DNA of 5,003 nucleotides from Acidimicrobiales bacterium (GTDB taxonomy: Bacteria > Actinomycetota > Acidimicrobiia > Acidimicrobiales > UBA8190): the NCBI GenBank assembly GCA_030042575.1, contig JASHZK010000323.1:1-5003 (forward strand), given 5' to 3'. Under the pieces are notes generated by a model that worked only from the letters and a program-made list of their open reading frames with translations, did no database searches and had not been told where the DNA came from. The position numbers and the translations under genes are program-made. Of this stretch, positions 1 to 5,003 are shown one piece after another (the first letter of the stretch is position 1; each line of letters begins with the position of its first letter).

Positions 1-670
1 CGCGCACGTCCCGTCCGGTGATCTTCTCGAAGGCGCCGTCGTTGAAGACGTTGCAATTCTGGTAGATCTCGACGAAGGAGGCACCGACATGGTCGTGCGC
101 CCGGCGGAAGGTCTCCTGCATGTGCTTGCGATCCATGTCGTGAGTACGGGCCACGAAGGTGGCCTCCGCTCCCAGGGCCAGGCTGATGGGATTGAACGGG
201 GTCTCCAGCGAGCCGAAGGGGGTGGACTTGGTGACCTTGCCCTGCTCGGAGGTGGGCGAGTACTGGCCCTTGGTCAAGCCGTAGATCTGGTTGTTGAACA
301 ACAGGATGGTGATGTTCACGTTGCGCCGCAGGGCGTGGATGAGGTGGTTTCCCCCGATGGACAGGGCGTCGCCGTCACCGGTGACCACCCACACGTCCAG
401 GTCGGGACGGGTGATGGCCAAGCCGGTGGCCATGGCCGGCGCCCGCCCGTGGATGGAGTGCACCCCGTAGGTGTTCATGTAATAGGGGAAGCGGGCGGCA
501 CAGCCGATGCCCGAGACAAACACCGTGCTCTCGCGCCGCACTCCGAGCTCGGGCAGCAGCATCTGCAAGGCGGCCAGGATGGAGTAGTCCCCACAGCCGG
601 GGCACCAACGAACCTCCTGGTCCGAGGTCCAGTCCTTGCGGGTGGTGAGGGGGACGGCGGTGTCGGTCAA
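1..670 (-). CDS. korB: 2-oxoacid:ferredoxin oxidoreductase, beta subunit (KorB), 3' end cut by window edge
   Basis: This is the ThDP- and [4Fe-4S]-binding subunit of a 2-oxoacid:ferredoxin oxidoreductase, most likely 2-oxoglutarate to succinyl-CoA, acting in the cytoplasm with KorA. The first 223 residues are present; family members run to roughly 280-370, so the C-terminus lies beyond base 1. All four expected cluster cysteines are visible: C23 and C26 in WCPGCG, C57 in SGIGCAARFP, and C206 in YQNCNVFND. The ThDP/Mg region is GDGDALSIGGNH (98-109) followed by NNQIYGLTKGQYSPT (126-140), where the Lys of LTKGQ is typical of KorB-like enzymes. I chose the TTG start at 670-668 because AAGGAGG sits 10 bases upstream, no other start codon fits between it and the first conserved motif, and TTG overlaps the korA stop (TTGA), implying translational coupling. 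The family is certain; pyruvate or broad 2-oxoacid specificity cannot be excluded. Confidence 0.95.
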   Translation of the reverse strand, partial: MTDTAVPLTTRKDWTSDQEVRWCPGCGDYSILAALQMLLPELGVRRESTVFVSGIGCAARFPYYMNTYGVHSIHGRAPAMATGLAITRPDLDVWVVTGDGDALSIGGNHLIHALRRNVNITILLFNNQIYGLTKGQYSPTSEQGKVTKSTPFGSLETPFNPISLALGAEATFVARTHDMDRKHMQETFRRAHDHVGASFVEIYQNCNVFNDGAFEKITGRDVR

Positions 671-2598
671 CTGGCGACGTCCTCCTTGGGGACAGCGGCC
701 ACCGCCTCGGGGTCCACCCCGAGGAGCTCCAGGACGGCGCCTTCGATCTCGGCGGCCCGAAACGGCAGTCCCTGGACCTTGGTGAGGGAACCGGCGTCGA
801 CCAGGTACTCGGCCCGCACCAGCTTGACCAGCTGGCCCAGGTTGGATTCGGGCACGAGGACGCTGTCGTAGGCCCGCAACACGTCGCCCAGGTTGGACGG
901 GAAGGGGTTGAGGTGCATCAGATGGGCGTGGGCCACCTGCAGCCCGCGGGCCCGCACCCGCCGCACCGCCGCCCCGATGGCCCCGTAGGTCGACCCCCAT
1001 CCGAGGAGCAGCACGGGCGAGCCGCCGGGACCGGCGGCGTCGTCCACCTCGACGGGCGGCAGGGAGGCGACGATGCCGGCCACCTTGGCGGCGCGCAGAC
1101 GGGTCATGCGTTCGTGGTTGGCCGGGTCGTAGGACACGTCTCCGGTCACGTCGGCCTTCTCCAGGCCGCCTATGCGGTGCTCGAGGCCGGGCGTCCCCGG
1201 CCGCGCCCACGGCCGCGCCAGTGTCCGCTGGTCGCGGCGGTAGGGCTGGAAGGGCTCGGTCCCGTCGCCTGGTTCGCCGTCGGGGGCGGTGGCGAAGGCG
1301 GGGTCGATCTCGGGCAGGGCCTCGACGTCGGGCAGGCGCCAAGGCTCCGAGCCGTTGGCCAGGTACCCGTCGGAGAGGAGGAACACCGGTGTGCGATAGG
1401 TGATGGCGATGCGCGCCGCCTCCAGGGCCGCCTCGAAGCAGTGCGAGGGGGTCTTGGCGGCCACGATGGGCACCGGGGATTCCCCGTGGCGCCCGTACAT
1501 GGCGTGGAGGAGGTCGGACTGCTCGGTCTTGGTGGGAAGCCCGGTGGAAGGCCCACCTCGTTGGATGTCGATCACCACCAGGGGCAGCTCCAGGCTGACG
1601 GCCAGGCCGATCGACTCGGACTTCAAGTCGATGCCGGGCCCGCTGGTGGTGGTGACCCCGAGGGCCCCGCCGAAGGCGGCGCCGATGGCGGCGCCGATGC
1701 CGGCGATCTCGTCCTCGGCCTGCAAGGTGCGCACCCCGAAGTGCTTCTGTTTGGACAGCTCGTGGAGGATGTCGGAGGCCGGGGTGATGGGATAGGAGCC
1801 GAGGAACAGCGAAAGGCCGGCCTGGTGGGCGGCGGCGATGAGCCCCCATGCCAGCGCCGTGTTGCCGGTGATGTTGGTGTAGGTGCCCGCCTCCAGCTGC
1901 GCCGGACGCACCTGGTAGTTCGACTCGAACAACTCGGCCGTCTCGCCGAAGTGGTAACCCGCCTTGTAGGCCCGGGTGTTGGCGTCGCAAATGAGCGCGT
2001 CGGCCTTGAAGCGGTTGCGGATCCACTCGAGGGTCGGGTCGGTGGGCCGGCTGTAGAGCCAGGACACCAGGCCCAGGGCGAAGAAATTCTTGGACCGCTC
2101 GGCGTCGCGGGGCTTGACGCCCGCCTCTTTGCCCACCTGCATGGTGAGCGAGGTCATGGGCACCTCGTAGACGGTGTAGCCGGCCAGTGAGCCGTCGGTG
2201 AGCGGGTTGGAGGGGTACCCCGCCTTCTCCAGGGCCCGCTCCTCGAAGGCGTCGACGTTGACGATGAGGGTCCCTCCCGGGGCCACCGCCCCCAGGTTGG
2301 CCTTGAGGGCGGCGGGGTTCATGGCCACCAGCACGCTGGGGGCGTCGCCCGGAGTGAGGATGTCGTGGTCCGAGATGTGGACCTGGAAGGCGGAGACCCC
2401 GGCCAGGGTCCCCGCTGGGGCCCGGATCTCCGCCGGGAAGTCGGGCAGGGTGGCGGTGTCGTTGCCGAACAGCGAGCTGACGGTGGTGAATTGGTTCCCG
2501 GTCAGCTGCATGCCGTCGCCGGAGTCCCCGGCGAAGCGGATGACGACGCGGTCGAGCTCGACGGTGACGTGCTGGTGCTGTTCGGTTGTGGTCGACAC
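667..2598 (-). CDS. korA: 2-oxoacid:ferredoxin oxidoreductase, fused gamma-alpha subunit (KorA)
   Basis: Partner of KorB in the CoA-dependent oxidative decarboxylation of a 2-oxoacid, or the reverse CO2-fixing reaction, with ferredoxin as electron carrier. The 643 residues match the fused gamma-alpha architecture of KorA (about 600-650). The N-terminal gamma domain carries RFAGDSGDGMQLTGNQFT (21-38) and runs to about 220. The alpha ThDP-pyrimidine domain starts near 244, with YPITP (269-273), QAEDEIAG (293-300) and RGGPSTGLPTKTEQSDL (347-363). A linker rich in Pro and Gly (about 428-490) leads to the C-terminal domain with LLGWGSTYGAIGAA (531-544) and HLNPFP (562-567). The GPSTGLPTKTEQSDL block is characteristic of 2-oxoglutarate-type enzymes. 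The start is GTG, with GGAGG five bases upstream. The gene follows fbaB by 105 bp and overlaps korB by four bases, so korA and korB are surely co-translated. No ferredoxin gene is in view. Function is firm; the exact 2-oxoacid is inferred. Confidence 0.96.
   Translation of the reverse strand: MSTTTEQHQHVTVELDRVVIRFAGDSGDGMQLTGNQFTTVSSLFGNDTATLPDFPAEIRAPAGTLAGVSAFQVHISDHDILTPGDAPSVLVAMNPAALKANLGAVAPGGTLIVNVDAFEERALEKAGYPSNPLTDGSLAGYTVYEVPMTSLTMQVGKEAGVKPRDAERSKNFFALGLVSWLYSRPTDPTLEWIRNRFKADALICDANTRAYKAGYHFGETAELFESNYQVRPAQLEAGTYTNITGNTALAWGLIAAAHQAGLSLFLGSYPITPASDILHELSKQKHFGVRTLQAEDEIAGIGAAIGAAFGGALGVTTTSGPGIDLKSESIGLAVSLELPLVVIDIQRGGPSTGLPTKTEQSDLLHAMYGRHGESPVPIVAAKTPSHCFEAALEAARIAITYRTPVFLLSDGYLANGSEPWRLPDVEALPEIDPAFATAPDGEPGDGTEPFQPYRRDQRTLARPWARPGTPGLEHRIGGLEKADVTGDVSYDPANHERMTRLRAAKVAGIVASLPPVEVDDAAGPGGSPVLLLGWGSTYGAIGAAVRRVRARGLQVAHAHLMHLNPFPSNLGDVLRAYDSVLVPESNLGQLVKLVRAEYLVDAGSLTKVQGLPFRAAEIEGAVLELLGVDPEAVAAVPKEDVAS
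681..687 (-). promoter_or_regulatory. Ribosome binding site for korB inside the korA 3' end
   Basis: The minus strand reads AAGGAGG here, 10 bases before the TTG at 670-668. It lies within the last codons of korA (Lys-Glu-Asp of the C-terminus). This strong Shine-Dalgarno sequence is what supports the unusual TTG start for korB. Confidence 0.75.
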
Positions 2599-2603
2599 TG
2601 ACC

Positions 2604-2608
2604 CCTCC
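2604..2608 (-). promoter_or_regulatory. Ribosome binding site for korA
   Basis: The minus strand reads GGAGG here, within GGAGGGG, leaving five bases before the GTG start of korA at 2598. It supports GTG over any later start, and the next conserved block (the gamma domain, from about residue 20) is also preserved by this choice. Confidence 0.65.
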
Positions 2609-2616
2609 GGCTTCCG

Positions 2617-2622
2617 AGCATA
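2617..2622 (-). promoter_or_regulatory. Possible -10 element of a korA promoter
   Basis: The minus strand reads TATGCT within GGAAACTATGCTCGG, an AT-richer island in an otherwise extremely GC-rich gap between fbaB and korA. It matches the TANNNT pattern of actinobacterial -10 boxes. A start point about seven bases on would leave a leader of roughly 12 bases that still holds the ribosome binding site. No convincing -35 hexamer is seen at 16-18 bases upstream (GGGAAG at 17), so this is a weak call. Confidence 0.22.
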
Positions 2623-2632
2623 GTTTCCAGCC

Positions 2633-2697
2633 CCGGGCCCTTCCCGAGCCCGGTCAGGCCCTGCTCACGTCGCTGCTCGGCCCCCGCCGCCGGGAGC
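2633..2697 (-). terminator. Possible weak hairpins after fbaB, no U-tract
   Basis: Seven bases after the fbaB stop, the transcript can fold GCUCCCG/CGGGGGC (7 bp including one G-U, loop GCGG, 2697-2680). A second inverted repeat CCGGGC/GCCCGG with a 9-base loop lies at 2653-2633. Neither is followed by a run of U. In such GC-rich DNA short hairpins arise easily, so these may be attenuating structures, a non-canonical terminator, or chance. Confidence 0.18.
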
Positions 2698-2703
2698 TTC
2701 CGG

Positions 2704-3759
2704 TCAGGCGACGGTGACCGAGGGGTCGAGGAAGACGTCCTGGACGGCGTGGAGCAGCTCCACGCCCTCGGCCAACGGGCGCCGGAACGATTTTCTCCCC
2801 ACGATGAGACCGGTGCCGCCGGCCCGCTTGTTGATGACCGCGGTTCGCACGGCGTCGGCCAGGTCGTGCGCCCCCTTCGACTCTCCTCCCGAGTTGATGA
2901 GCCCGATGCGGCCGGCGTAGCAGTTCAGCACCTGCCAGCGCGTCCAGTCGATGGGGTTGTCGGCCGTCAGCTGGTCGTAGACCAAGGGGTCGGTCCTGCC
3001 GAATTTGAGCGCCGGGTAGCCGCCGTTGTTCTCGGGCTGCTTCTGCTTGATGAGGTCGGCCTCCAGGGTGACCCCGATGTGGTTGGCCTGGCCCGTCAGG
3101 TCGGCCGACAACTCGTAGTCGGCCTCGGGCGTCTTGAAGGCCGGGTTGCGCAGGTAGCACCACAGGACGGTGAACAGGCCCATCTGGTGCGCCTGGGCGA
3201 AGGCGTGGCGCACCTCTTGGATCTGGCGATCGCTCTGGTCGGATCCGAAGTAGACGGTGGCGCCGACCCCGACCGCCCCCAGGTCGGCCGCTTGGCGCAC
3301 GGAGCCGAACATCACCTGGTCGTAGGTATTGGGATAGTGCAGGAAGTCGTTGTGGTTGAGCTTGACGATGAAGGGGATGCGATGGGCGTAGCGCCGGGCC
3401 ACGATCCCCAGCCCGCCCAGGGTGGTGGCGATGGCCGAGCAATCGGCGGCCAGCGCCAGCTCGCACAGGTTGGCGGGGTCGAAATAGGCGGGGTTCTTGG
3501 CGAAGCTGGCCGCGCCCGAGTGCTCGATGCCCTGGTCCACCGGCAAGATGGAGAGGTATCCGGTACCGCCCAGGCGCCCGTGGCGGTACAACGAGGCCAG
3601 GTTGCGCACCACGGCCACCGACCGGTCGCTGTCGCGCATCACCCGGTCGGCCACGTCGGGACCGGGCAGGGTCAATTCGTCGGCGGTCACCCCTTTGCAC
3701 GTGTAGGTGAGCAGGGCCTCGGCCTCGTCGCCGAGAAGAGCCGGGATGTCGGTGGCCAC
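2704..3759 (-). CDS. fbaB: Class I fructose-bisphosphate aldolase, DhnA/FbaB type
   Basis: Cytoplasmic, Schiff-base aldolase that reversibly splits fructose 1,6-bisphosphate to glyceraldehyde 3-phosphate and dihydroxyacetone phosphate in glycolysis and gluconeogenesis. The 351 residues align almost end to end with E. coli FbaB (350) as I remember it, including [13 protein letters not shown] (65-77), [16 protein letters not shown] (122-137), GATVYFGS (166-173), [10 protein letters not shown] (218-227), [11 protein letters not shown] (238-248), INSGG (288-292) and [17 protein letters not shown] (307-323). The Schiff-base lysine is probably K238 in DLIKQK, judged from the barrel position in the family; GRK at 321-323 and the SGG loop are the phosphate-binding segments. 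The start is GTG, with AGGAGG eight bases upstream, and it reproduces the conserved N-terminus ([11 protein letters not shown]). It lies 150 bp after the threonine aldolase stop and 105 bp before korA, so it could have its own promoter or belong to one transcript. Confidence 0.96.
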   Translation of the reverse strand: MATDIPALLGDEAEALLTYTCKGVTADELTLPGPDVADRVMRDSDRSVAVVRNLASLYRHGRLGGTGYLSILPVDQGIEHSGAASFAKNPAYFDPANLCELALAADCSAIATTLGGLGIVARRYAHRIPFIVKLNHNDFLHYPNTYDQVMFGSVRQAADLGAVGVGATVYFGSDQSDRQIQEVRHAFAQAHQMGLFTVLWCYLRNPAFKTPEADYELSADLTGQANHIGVTLEADLIKQKQPENNGGYPALKFGRTDPLVYDQLTADNPIDWTRWQVLNCYAGRIGLINSGGESKGAHDLADAVRTAVINKRAGGTGLIVGRKSFRRPLAEGVELLHAVQDVFLDPSVTVA

Positions 3760-3767
3760 GGCAGTCG

Positions 3768-3773
3768 CCTCCT
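3768..3773 (-). promoter_or_regulatory. Ribosome binding site for fbaB
   Basis: The minus strand reads AGGAGG, eight bases before the GTG start at 3759. This is a near-ideal site and fixes the start of fbaB. Confidence 0.8.
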
Positions 3774-3808
3774 GGTTGGCTGTCCGCTTCCTCGTCGGTC
3801 CGGCCAGC

Positions 3809-3913
3809 TTAGAGGTGGTGGGCGCCCGGCCCCCCGGAGGCCCTGGTGGGCTTCCCCCCGTTCGTGGCGCGCCTCTCGTTGGTCGTGCTCATGGCGTCGT
3901 TGGTCGTGCTCAT
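3809..3913 (-). CDS. Possible 34-residue small protein, function unknown
   Basis: I do not recognise this peptide. Its ATG overlaps the threonine aldolase stop as ATGA, the classic arrangement for translational coupling, and it ends at TAA 3811-3809. By my count all 34 sense codons end in G or C, although about half of the first positions and a third of the second positions are A or T; the other two frames do not show this (one has stop codons, the other has many A/T third bases). That is the codon signature of real genes in this window. The peptide begins [14 protein letters not shown] because of a 21-bp tandem duplication, and ends in a Gly/Pro/His-rich tail without membrane or signal character. 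No clear Shine-Dalgarno site precedes it, so expression would depend on reinitiation after the aldolase. It could instead be a decayed gene end or chance. Confidence 0.3.
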   Translation of the reverse strand: MSTTNDAMSTTNERRATNGGKPTRASGGPGAHHL

Positions 3914-3917
3914 GGCG
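3876..3917. repeat. Perfect 21-bp tandem duplication across the threonine aldolase stop
   Basis: Two identical 21-base copies abut at 3876-3896 and 3897-3917. On the minus strand each copy contains GCCATGAGCACGACCAACGA. The copy at 3897-3917 holds the last codons and TGA stop of the threonine aldolase; the other lies just downstream. The unit length is a multiple of three and duplicates seven codons of the small overlapping ORF. Lack of any mismatch suggests a recent slippage or duplication event. Confidence 0.95.
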
Positions 3918-4929
3918 CCGAGGCCAGGGCCTTGACGGCCCGGTCGATGCCGGCGTCGTCCACGTCGTGGTGGGTCACCAGCCTCACCACGCCCGGGGCG
4001 ATGGTTCCGGCCAGCACCCCTTCGGCCCGGAGGTGCGCCAGCAGGCGGCTGGGATCGTCGTGGTGGAAGACGACGAGGTTGGTCGGGACGGTGACGGGGT
4101 CGCCGACGGCGTCGGGCCAGCGCTCGGCCACGGCCGAGGCCAGCCTCTGGGCTCGCTGGTGATCCTCGGCCAGGCGCTCGACCATGTCGGCCAGCGCCAC
4201 GAGGCCGGCGGCGGCCAGCACGCCGGCCTGGCGCATGGTGCCGCCCAGACGCTGGCGGACCTGCCGGGCCTGCTCGACCACCTCTTTCGGCCCGGCCAGC
4301 ACCGAGCCCACCGGAGCGCACAGCCCCTTGGACAGGCACGACATCACCGTGGTGACCGGAGCGGCGAACGAAGCCGCCGGGGATCCGCTCGACACCTCGG
4401 CGTTGAAGAGACGGGCGCCGTCCATGTGGAGGGGCAGCCCGTCGGCCGCTTCGCTCACCGCCTCCAGGGCGGGGACGCTCCAGAGGCGGCCACCTGAAGG
4501 CATGTGGGTCTGCTCGACGCAGACCAGACCCGGCGCCGGCTGGTGGTGCCGGGCGGCCTCGGCCACCCACCGCACCGCGTCCGGGGAGAAGGTCCCGTCC
4601 TCGTCGTCGACCGGGTGGATCTGCACGCCGGCGTTGACGGCGGAAGCCCCCTCCTCGTAGATGACGACGTGCTGGCGGCGCCCGGCGACCACCAGGGCTC
4701 CCGGGGGGCACAGGACCCGCAAGGCGATCTGGTTGGCCATGGTCCCCGAAGGCACGAACACGGCGGCGTCCTTGCCCACCCGCTCGGCGTAGGCCTCCTC
4801 CAGAGCGCGGACCGTGGGGTCCTCGCCATAGCCGTCGTCGCCCACCTCGGCGCCGGCCATGGCCCGGCGCATGGCGGCCGTGGGCCGGGTGACCGTATCG
4901 CTGCGCAGGTCGACCAGGCCGTCGTCCAC
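3910..4929 (-). CDS. ltaE: Low-specificity L-threonine aldolase (PLP-dependent, fold type I)
   Basis: Cytoplasmic PLP enzyme that cleaves L-threonine and L-allo-threonine to glycine and acetaldehyde; it can supply glycine. The 339 residues are of normal family length. Visible features are the N-terminal signature VDLRSDTVTRPT (6-17), PSGTMANQ (60-67) for the PLP phosphate, H87 stacking on the ring, HMDGARLFNA (168-177) with the Asp that holds the pyridine nitrogen, SCLSKGLCAPVGS (197-209) with Schiff-base K201, LGGTMRQAG (228-236), and VVRLVTHHDV (314-323) with R316 expected to bind the substrate carboxylate. The GTG start at 4929 lacks a good ribosome binding site. The frame stays open to the window edge, but third-base G/C preference drops upstream of 4929 in this frame, so I keep GTG. 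Threonine stereospecificity (L versus L-allo) cannot be read from the sequence. Confidence 0.94.
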   Translation of the reverse strand: MDDGLVDLRSDTVTRPTAAMRRAMAGAEVGDDGYGEDPTVRALEEAYAERVGKDAAVFVPSGTMANQIALRVLCPPGALVVAGRRQHVVIYEEGASAVNAGVQIHPVDDEDGTFSPDAVRWVAEAARHHQPAPGLVCVEQTHMPSGGRLWSVPALEAVSEAADGLPLHMDGARLFNAEVSSGSPAASFAAPVTTVMSCLSKGLCAPVGSVLAGPKEVVEQARQVRQRLGGTMRQAGVLAAAGLVALADMVERLAEDHQRAQRLASAVAERWPDAVGDPVTVPTNLVVFHHDDPSRLLAHLRAEGVLAGTIAPGVVRLVTHHDVDDAGIDRAVKALASAP

Positions 4930-4940
4930 CGACGTCGACG

Positions 4941-5003
4941 CTACCCGGCGGTCCTGCGGCGCCTCTGGCCGGTCGGGCGCTGGCCGGTCAGGCGCTGGCC
5001 GGT
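4941..5003 (-). CDS. Possible C-terminal tail of an upstream gene (start outside window)
   Basis: Of the three minus-strand frames upstream of the threonine aldolase, one reads TGQRL TGQRP TGQRR and then a short Arg-rich end to TAG at 4943-4941. All 20 sense codons end in G or C, as in the real genes here. A second frame has an early TGA, and the third, which would extend the aldolase N-terminus, has five A/T-ending codons among 24. I therefore favour an upstream gene ending 11 bases before the aldolase GTG, which would place the aldolase in its operon and could explain its lack of a Shine-Dalgarno site. The basic Gln/Arg repeat tail says nothing about function. Confidence 0.35.
   Translation of the reverse strand, partial: TGQRLTGQRPTGQRRRRTAG
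4965..5003. repeat. 15-bp tandem repeat, at least 2.6 copies, running off the window
   Basis: The unit CTGGCCGGTCRGGCG (plus strand) occurs at 4965-4979 and 4980-4994, differing at one base (G/A), with a third copy at 4995-5003 cut by the window end. The unit is a multiple of three, so it adds five residues per copy in any open frame. Confidence 0.9.

Noticed and set aside
913..2190. Plus-strand open frame of 425 codons opposite korA
   Set aside because: Antisense shadow of korA with low-complexity Gly/Val/Arg/His composition and no recognisable motif.
2654..3700. Minus-strand open frame of 348 codons overlapping fbaB
   Set aside because: It is a different frame of fbaB with Arg/Pro/Gly-rich composition; fbaB itself is unmistakable.
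3806..3811. TAAGCT on the minus strand as a -10 element for fbaB
   Set aside because: It fits TANNNT only loosely, overlaps the small ORF stop codon, and has no -35-like hexamer at a suitable distance.
3821..3840. GC-rich stretch GGGCGCCC after ltaE as a terminator
   Set aside because: It is a self-complementary block with no loop and no following U-run; it does not form a sensible terminator hairpin.
2749..4497. Long plus-strand open frame of 582 codons antisense to fbaB and ltaE
   Set aside because: It lies opposite two clearly identified genes, its Val/Gly/Asp/Gln-rich translation resembles no family, and long antisense open frames are expected in such GC-rich coding DNA.
3914..4711. Minus-strand open frame running through ltaE into the small ORF at 3913-3809
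   Set aside because: Within ltaE it is an out-of-frame shadow rich in Arg/Pro/Gly. Only the part after the aldolase stop shows real coding bias, so only that part is listed.

Overview
The window is very GC-rich, and its codons almost always end in G or C. All recognisable genes lie on the minus strand. The protein styles (a two-subunit 2-oxoacid:ferredoxin oxidoreductase of the mycobacterial KorA/KorB type, and the GTG/TTG starts) point to a high-GC actinobacterium, perhaps one of the less-studied lineages such as Acidimicrobiia. That placement is inference from protein style and composition; there is no rRNA or marker gene here.

In the direction of transcription (right to left) the layout is as follows. 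(1) 5003-4941: a probable C-terminal tail of an upstream gene, encoded by a 15-bp tandem repeat and ending in TAG. (2) 4929-3910: a complete PLP-dependent low-specificity threonine aldolase. (3) 3913-3809: a possible 34-codon small ORF whose ATG overlaps the aldolase stop (ATGA) and which contains part of a perfect 21-bp tandem duplication. (4) 3759-2704: a complete DhnA/FbaB-type class I fructose-bisphosphate aldolase. (5) 2598-667: the fused gamma-alpha subunit (KorA) of a 2-oxoacid:ferredoxin oxidoreductase. (6) 670-1: the beta subunit (KorB), overlapping korA by 4 bases and cut by the left window edge.

KorA and KorB form one enzyme that interconverts a 2-oxoacid (most likely 2-oxoglutarate) plus CoA with the acyl-CoA, CO2 and reduced ferredoxin. 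The fructose-bisphosphate aldolase works in glycolysis or gluconeogenesis, and the threonine aldolase splits threonine to glycine and acetaldehyde. Together this is a central carbon metabolism neighbourhood. I see no mobile element, CRISPR array, tRNA, rRNA, defence or secondary-metabolite system. The main genes are ordinary; the parts worth a second look are the two short tandem repeats and the small reading frames they fall in.
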